A DNA stretch of 9,272 nt, from positions 1 through 9,272 of the forward strand of contig CBDUST010000181.1 in the NCBI GenBank assembly GCA_965369945.1. Direction: 5' to 3'. The stretch is from JADFNO01 sp965369945 (lineage in GTDB: Bacteria; Planctomycetota; Phycisphaerae; Phycisphaerales; SM1A02). Below the pieces are notes generated by a model. That model saw only the letters and a program-made list of their open reading frames with translations, made no database searches and was not told the origin of the DNA. Below, piece after piece: positions 6,331 through 9,272 of the stretch; position 1 is the first letter of the stretch, and each line of letters starts with the position of its first letter. The position numbers and the translations under genes are program-made.

Positions 6331-6403
6331 GGCTGATATCTCACAAATGCCGGTTGGAACAGCCCGCCTGTGGTAAACTGTTCCCGTTCGGTCACATAGG
6401 GGC
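6331..6403 (+). repeat. Promoter-bearing repeat, copy 2
   Basis: Homologous to 90-163 over its whole length with one single-base gap. The core AGCCCGCCTGTGGTA is identical. Downstream sequences are unrelated, so the repeated unit ends just after the predicted transcription start region. Confidence 0.75.
6371..6379 (+). promoter_or_regulatory. Extended -10 promoter, probably for the four-helix membrane gene
   Basis: TGG TAAACT lies within repeat copy 2 and matches TGG TACACT of copy 1. Transcription would begin near 6386. The next annotated start is at 6649, which leaves a leader of about 260 nt unless the mini-frame at 6432 is the first translated unit. Confidence 0.5.
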
Positions 6404-6454
6404 GTTTACAGTGTGCGTGGAGGATACACAGATGCACCGCGGTGAACTGTAAAC
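6404..6454 (+). promoter_or_regulatory. Inverted repeat enclosing a ribosome binding site and a six-codon leader frame
   Basis: GTTTACAGT (6404-6412) and ACTGTAAAC (6446-6454) are perfect 9-bp inverted copies. Just inside, GTGC (6413-6416) can pair with GCAC (6434-6437). The loop holds GGAGG (6419-6423) and an ATG at 6432 that opens the frame MHRGEL with TAA at 6450-6452. Such an arrangement could sequester or present a leader peptide start, or the repeat could be an operator just after the transcription start. No gene in this window shows what it would sense. Confidence 0.4.
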
Positions 6455-6467
6455 CGACGGCGACGGA

Positions 6468-6487
6468 TTCGTGAAACAATTCACGAA
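6468..6487. repeat. Perfect 8-bp hairpin with 4-nt loop
   Basis: TTCGTGAA (6468-6475) and TTCACGAA (6480-6487) flank ACAA. No T-run follows, so it is not an intrinsic terminator. It lies in the presumed leader of the membrane gene and could be an operator or an RNA hairpin. Confidence 0.5.
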
Positions 6488-6648
6488 CCCGAAAGGTGGT
6501 CTGCGCGCCAGTGAAACATCTATAATCCTCTGCCTCGCTGGTTCAGTAGTGCGGCAATGGGCGAAAGAGTCCGGCAGGAGGCCAGGCGGTACGGAGCGAT
6601 GAGGATCAATAACACGCCGCGCCCGAGCATAAGCAAGGAGTAGCTGCA

Positions 6649-7200
6649 ATGGACTCACCCCCAGAAACGCCCGCGGAACTGCTGGACGGTGAAGCGGCGC
6701 ATGCAGAATCACTGACTCACTTCGCGGCAAGGGAAGGGCAATTCGTTCTTCGATGGGTTGCGATCGGCTCAGCGGCGGTGATGGTGGCGACCATGTTCGT
6801 GTTCTGGTTCTGGGCGATCCTCCCCGCCCTCGTGTTTCTCGCTTCCCTTTGCCTACTTTTCATCGCCAACGAGGTCGAAGCACGGACCACACGTGGTTCG
6901 CAACCAGAAACGGAACTTCCACAAACGCAGGCGTCGGCAGTGTCGCGCGATGAGTCACACCGCGACGAGATCCCCATGTCGATCGTCGTTCGCGAGACCA
7001 AGACCGTGTTGAAGATTGTGGTCGGTGTCGGTGTAGCGGCGCTGGTGTTGGCCGCAATCGCGTTCGGTTGGCAATGGCTCGGCTTCGGCACACTCCTGAT
7101 TTTCTCCTTCATGATCTTCGTGACGGCTCCGGTCTGGCTCGCGTGTATCGAAGACGAGATCGAAGAGGAGACGGAACGGTTGAAGCACGAGCCCCACTGA
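6649..7200 (+). CDS. Four-helix integral membrane protein of unknown function
   Basis: A 183-residue protein. AAGGAG lies 8 nt before the ATG. Hydrophobic helices are seen at about 34-54, 56-74, 119-139 and 145-166, arranged as two hairpins. Each hairpin ends in an acidic segment (NEVEART after helix 2; IEDEIEEETE after helix 4) and is preceded by a similar lead-in (FVLRWVAIG versus TVLKIVVGVG), which suggests an old internal duplication. The loop (about 75-118) is polar and rich in Gln, Glu and Ser; no signal peptide is visible. I do not recognise a family. Transcription probably comes from the promoter repeat at 6331-6403. Past the TGA the frame stays open for 20 codons (ATTPTTASTTN and so on) into orphan tail copy 3. 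Confidence 0.75.
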   Translation: MDSPPETPAELLDGEAAHAESLTHFAAREGQFVLRWVAIGSAAVMVATMFVFWFWAILPALVFLASLCLLFIANEVEARTTRGSQPETELPQTQASAVSRDESHRDEIPMSIVVRETKTVLKIVVGVGVAALVLAAIAFGWQWLGFGTLLIFSFMIFVTAPVWLACIEDEIEEETERLKHEPH

Positions 7201-7260
7201 GCGACGACACCAACAACGGCATCCACGACTAATGTGAATCGCCGCCCTGCCCCTGCCAAC

Positions 7261-7332
7261 TTCGACGGCAACGGCACCGTCGGCGCATCCGACCTCTTAA
7301 CACTACTCGCCAACTGGGGGCCGTGTCCGTGA
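7261..7332 (+). repeat. Orphan dockerin-like tail, copy 3, in frame with the upstream gene
   Basis: It encodes FDGNGTVGASDL, LTLLANWGPCP and a TGA stop. Against copy 2 the changes are CTC to TTA and CTC to CTA (both silent Leu) and GCC to ACA (Ala to Thr), a pattern suggesting past selection as coding sequence. It is in the same frame as the membrane gene ending at 7200; the 20 codons between are open and Thr/Pro/Ala-rich, like a linker. TGA readthrough would join the two, but a membrane protein is an unexpected carrier. Confidence 0.8.
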
Positions 7333-7405
7333 AGATGGCATCAAGGCATCAGTGGCGCGCTGCCGCGTCCCGGCGAACGGGTCTTTCTGTCAATCTGTCC
7401 ACACC

Positions 7406-7454
7406 CCTGCCCAAGCGGCCTGACAGGGCCTCCAGGCCCCCGCCTTGGGGCAGG
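7406..7454. repeat. Imperfect GC-rich hairpin
   Basis: CCTGCCCAAGCGG (7406-7418) pairs with CCGCCTTGGGGCAGG (7440-7454), apart from two single-base bulges. Within the loop AGGGCCT and AGGCC words can form a smaller alternative pairing. It lacks a T-run. It may end or stabilise the transcript of the membrane gene. Confidence 0.4.
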
Positions 7455-7502
7455 ACTCGGGCCTGTCACCGTTGATTCCGGTCAGAAGCATCGACTTGTG
7501 AC

Positions 7503-7531
7503 TTGACTATCGGGAAGGTGCGCGTTATAGC
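7503..7531 (+). promoter_or_regulatory. Sigma70-type promoter of the small secreted protein
   Basis: TTGACT (7503-7508), a 17-bp spacer and TATAGC (7526-7531) make the best two-box promoter in the window. Transcription would start near 7538, giving a leader of about 65 nt. The -10 lies inside GCGCGTTATAGCGCGC, a near-palindrome that might be an operator. Confidence 0.6.
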
Positions 7532-7602
7532 GCGCTCGGCAAGCTCGGCGGCGGAGCCGGGCGAAGGTCAAATGGGGAACGTCGGTTGAAGGAGGTAAGA
7601 CA

Positions 7603-7989
7603 ATGGAAGCGGTTTTGAAACCTAGAAGAGTGTGGTTGGCGGTACTGGGCGTGGTCGCTCTTGCGCTGGCAGGCCTGGGCGCCTTCGCGGCTATCCCCCC
7701 TGAAGCCGAGGCAGCATCCTCCATGCTCTCCGTGAATCTAAAGTGGGGACGGCCGACGCAGGCCGAGCGCGACACGAACAAGCTGTTCTTCTGGAACGAC
7801 CCGGCCACCGGCACCGACATCGGGGAGATCCTCGTTTACGTCGACGGTCTCGAGAGCGGGAAGACGTACGAGATCGAAGTCGTCGTCACGGAGACGGGTG
7901 GCCCGGCGCCCATCAGGCAGGAGCTCAAGGTCCAAGACCTCATAGGCGAAGAGGTTCCTGCGCCTCCCCCGGCCGATCCCCGAGATTGA
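7603..7989 (+). CDS. Small secreted protein of unknown function
   Basis: A 128-residue protein. AAGGAGG lies 7 nt before the ATG. Residues 1-37 are a long signal peptide (MEAVLKPRRVWL then a hydrophobic core, cleavage likely after AEA). The mature part has alternating hydrophobic strands (MLSVNLKWG, EILVYVDGL, KTYEIEVVVTET, QELKVQDL), consistent with a small beta fold, and a proline-rich acidic end (EEVPAPPPADPRD). The phrase LESGKTYEIEV is like strands of fibronectin-type domains, but the protein is too short for a firm claim. It has its own promoter (7503-7531) and no partner nearby; no terminator is clear after it. Confidence 0.78.
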   Translation: MEAVLKPRRVWLAVLGVVALALAGLGAFAAIPPEAEAASSMLSVNLKWGRPTQAERDTNKLFFWNDPATGTDIGEILVYVDGLESGKTYEIEVVVTETGGPAPIRQELKVQDLIGEEVPAPPPADPRD

Positions 7990-8207
7990 GGAATCGGTCC
8001 AGGGTGCCCCGCCGCCCTCTCCTCACGTGCGCCCGAGGTTCCGACACCCCCGAACGGAAGCGGTCCAGTCGGACGCAAGCAATTGAGGATGAGAGTCCCT
8101 GAGGCCCGAGCAGCCAAGGAGATTCTCAATTAGTGGTACTGCTTCAGGTCAGCAGCCATGGTGTTCCTCATTCGGTCCAGGTGAGGCTGATGTGAGATGA
8201 CGTCGTC

Positions 8208-8294
8208 ATGGACCCCGCCGATTTCGACGGCAACGACTCCGTCGGCGTCCCCGACCTCCTCACCCTCCTCGCCAACTGGGGGCCGTGTGCGTAG
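8208..8294 (+). repeat. Orphan dockerin-like tail, copy 4, with its own ATG
   Basis: From ATG 8208 the frame reads MDPADFDGNDSVG, VPDLLTLLANWGPCA and TAG (28 codons); the region homologous to the other copies starts at 8223. It is the most divergent copy (N-G-T to N-D-S, A-S to V-P, A to T, final P to A), yet the loop aspartates and LLANWGPC are intact. No good ribosome binding site precedes the ATG, so translation as a free peptide is doubtful. The preceding PAD matches the PAN before copy 3, so the homologous unit may start slightly upstream. Confidence 0.75.
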
Positions 8295-8343
8295 GAATTA
8301 AGGCTGCGATCAGGTAGGAAGTGTTGTCGTTTCGATCTTTGCC

Positions 8344-8375
8344 TGCGCCACGGTTCCGCCCAATAACGTGGCGCA
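8344..8375. repeat. Perfect 9-bp inverted repeat upstream of the FRG gene
   Basis: TGCGCCACG (8344-8352) and CGTGGCGCA (8367-8375) are separated by 14 nt. There is no T-run. It could be an operator or an RNA hairpin 120-150 bp before the FRG start. Confidence 0.5.
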
Positions 8376-8461
8376 ACCTGACTTCGTGAATTCTGTGCCT
8401 TCCCTAGCGCAGATAGTCGAACCTGAAGCATCGCGCCGGAGACGACCACCGCCAACAGCTC

Positions 8462-8476
8462 ATCGTGATGCACGAT
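8462..8476. repeat. 6-bp hairpin just before the FRG gene
   Basis: ATCGTG (8462-8467) and CACGAT (8471-8476) flank ATG. It ends 16 bp before the first possible start of the FRG gene and might affect its translation or be an operator. Confidence 0.35.
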
Positions 8477-8492
8477 CCATCGTTAGGGGTGC

Positions 8493-9272
8493 ATGCCCGC
8501 CATGAAGGGGAGTACCAAGTACACTGAAGGCGTGGCACAGACTAAGCAGGCCAAGACGGTCGTTGAGTACATTCAAGTGGTGCAGGATGTTCGCCGCGAC
8601 TGGAACGCAGAGACGCTTCGCGACGAACGCGAAGTCTGGTTTCGAGGGGTAGACAGCAATACCCATAGCCTCATGCCCAGTGCGTGTCGGCGGGATCACT
8701 ACGACGAAGATGCCGTGCTCACCGTCTTCGAGCAGGAAGCTGTTGCGCTAATGGATTGGGAGCCCGAAACCGATTGGGGTTGGTACTTCCTGATGCAGCA
8801 CTATGGGCTACCGACACGACTGCTTGATTGGACCGAGAATCCATTGGTAGCTTTGTACTTTGCGTTCTGGAAAGGGCAAGGGCAGATTGCGCCATCTGTG
8901 TGGATGATGGAACCTGGCACGCTGAACAGTATCTCCCAGGGCGAGACTGAAATCGTAGTACCTGATCCGCCTCGTCGAGGCGCGGAACCATTTGCGCAGT
9001 ACTGGTTACCTGAAAACTGCATCGCAGCACAACCAACGGAGTTTCAGTTCGGCGGGCATGAGTACACGAACGCCAAGCCTCTTGCGATCCAACCGAGATA
9101 TATCGATAGGCGTATTGTGGCCCAACAATCACAGTTCACGATTCATGGTACCGAACGAGATGGTATTGAGTCGGTTTTTGCGGAGGCGGGTGAAGACTTA
9201 CAAGTCCAAATCGACTTTTGCACCGACAAGACTTGTTCTGCGATGCTGGAAGAGCTTGCAACGCTCGGTATC
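8493..9272 (+). CDS. FRG-domain protein, 3' end outside the window
   Basis: The frame is open from the stop at 8484-8486 to the window end. Starts are possible at ATG 8493 (AGGGG only 3 nt upstream) or ATG 8502 (12 nt from the same AGGGG), so the start is uncertain. Counted from 8502, 257 residues are visible. Hallmarks of the FRG domain (PF08867) are clear: VWFRG at 45-49, S-L-M-P-S at 56-60, QHYGLPTRLLDWTENPLVAL at 99-118 followed by YFA, and QQSQFTIHG at 208-216, each with the expected spacing. FRG proteins are widespread, often in accessory regions and near defence or toxin genes; their biochemical activity is not well settled to my knowledge. There is no signal peptide, so it acts in the cytoplasm. 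Codon use looks less GC-biased than in the propeller genes, hinting at separate origin. Confidence 0.85.
   Translation, partial: MPAMKGSTKYTEGVAQTKQAKTVVEYIQVVQDVRRDWNAETLRDEREVWFRGVDSNTHSLMPSACRRDHYDEDAVLTVFEQEAVALMDWEPETDWGWYFLMQHYGLPTRLLDWTENPLVALYFAFWKGQGQIAPSVWMMEPGTLNSISQGETEIVVPDPPRRGAEPFAQYWLPENCIAAQPTEFQFGGHEYTNAKPLAIQPRYIDRRIVAQQSQFTIHGTERDGIESVFAEAGEDLQVQIDFCTDKTCSAMLEELATLGI

Larger units (their letters stand above)
6238..6648. other. Intergenic region with promoter repeat and structured leader
   Basis: Between the minus-strand gene and the four-helix membrane gene lie the possible minus promoter, the second promoter repeat (6331-6403), an inverted repeat around a strong ribosome binding site and a six-codon frame, and a hairpin at 6468-6487. 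From about 6500 to the ribosome binding site of the next gene I see nothing specific. Confidence 0.6.
7201..7602. other. Intergenic region with tail copy, hairpin and promoter
   Basis: This gap holds tail copy 3 (7261-7332), an imperfect GC-rich hairpin (7406-7454) and the promoter of the next gene (7503-7531). I see nothing else in it. Confidence 0.6.
7990..8492. other. Intergenic region with tail copy 4 and two inverted repeats
   Basis: Apart from tail copy 4 and the inverted repeats at 8344-8375 and 8462-8476, I see only a weak AATTGAG...CTCAATT pair around 8083-8134. No gene is supported. Confidence 0.55.

Noticed and set aside
6717..7313. A 198-codon minus-strand frame opposite the membrane gene
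   Set aside because: The composition is Ser/Thr/Arg-rich without a motif, and the plus-strand frame encodes four clean helices with a good start site.
7406..7454. Hairpin considered as an intrinsic terminator
   Set aside because: The stem has bulges and no T-run follows; it is listed only as a hairpin.
8719..9132. A 137-codon minus-strand frame near the end
   Set aside because: It is antisense to the FRG-domain frame, which matches a known domain along its length.
1..9272. CRISPR array, tRNA, rRNA or transposase gene
   Set aside because: No regularly spaced identical repeats with unique spacers, no cloverleaf with a CCA-adjacent stem, no rRNA-like stretches and no transposase motifs were seen. 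The regular repeats at 340-1480 are codons of propeller blades.

Overview
The window looks like moderately GC-rich bacterial DNA from the Planctomycetota, probably a Phycisphaerae-like lineage. The evidence is four copies of a short dockerin/EF-hand-like C-terminal tail ending in LLANWGPC, secreted beta-propeller proteins that share a C-terminal module, and strong AAGGAGG ribosome binding sites. The assignment rests on recognition, not on a search. Most genes are hypothetical, short and separately promoted; no metabolic operon is visible.

Layout. Bases 1-54 encode the last codons of a dockerin-like tail. A 74-bp promoter-bearing repeat (90-163) precedes a secreted seven-bladed FG-GAP propeller protein (241-1938), which ends in a strong intrinsic terminator (1969-2003). 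A gene-poor stretch to 2572 holds palindromes, a short tandem repeat and a REP-like hairpin. A TPR protein (3292-2573, minus) and a secreted Asp-box (BNR/sialidase-like) propeller protein (3521-5302, plus) diverge from one spacer, both with extended -10 promoters. The two propeller proteins end in the same 150-residue module, about 78% identical by eye.

From 5304 on come small genes separated by orphan tail copies: a tail directly after the stop of the BNR gene (5304-5375), a small His-containing secreted protein (5462-5710), a possible 26-residue membrane peptide (5765-5845), a cytoplasmic hypothetical protein (6237-5878, minus), a second copy of the promoter repeat (6331-6403) leading into a long structured leader, a four-helix membrane protein (6649-7200), a tail in frame with it (7261-7332), a small secreted protein with a good sigma70-type promoter (7603-7989), another tail (8223-8294), and a partial FRG-domain gene (8493-9272) running off the end.

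How it fits together. Secreted or surface proteins dominate, and 3' modules seem to have been shuffled: one C-terminal domain is shared by two unrelated propellers, a two-blade DNA segment is duplicated inside one gene, and the dockerin-like tail lies outside annotated genes three times. The most interesting signal is this set of intact orphan tails. They may be relics of module exchange, or sequences reached by readthrough or frameshifting. The FRG gene hints at an accessory, possibly defence-related neighbourhood, but one partial gene does not establish a defence system.
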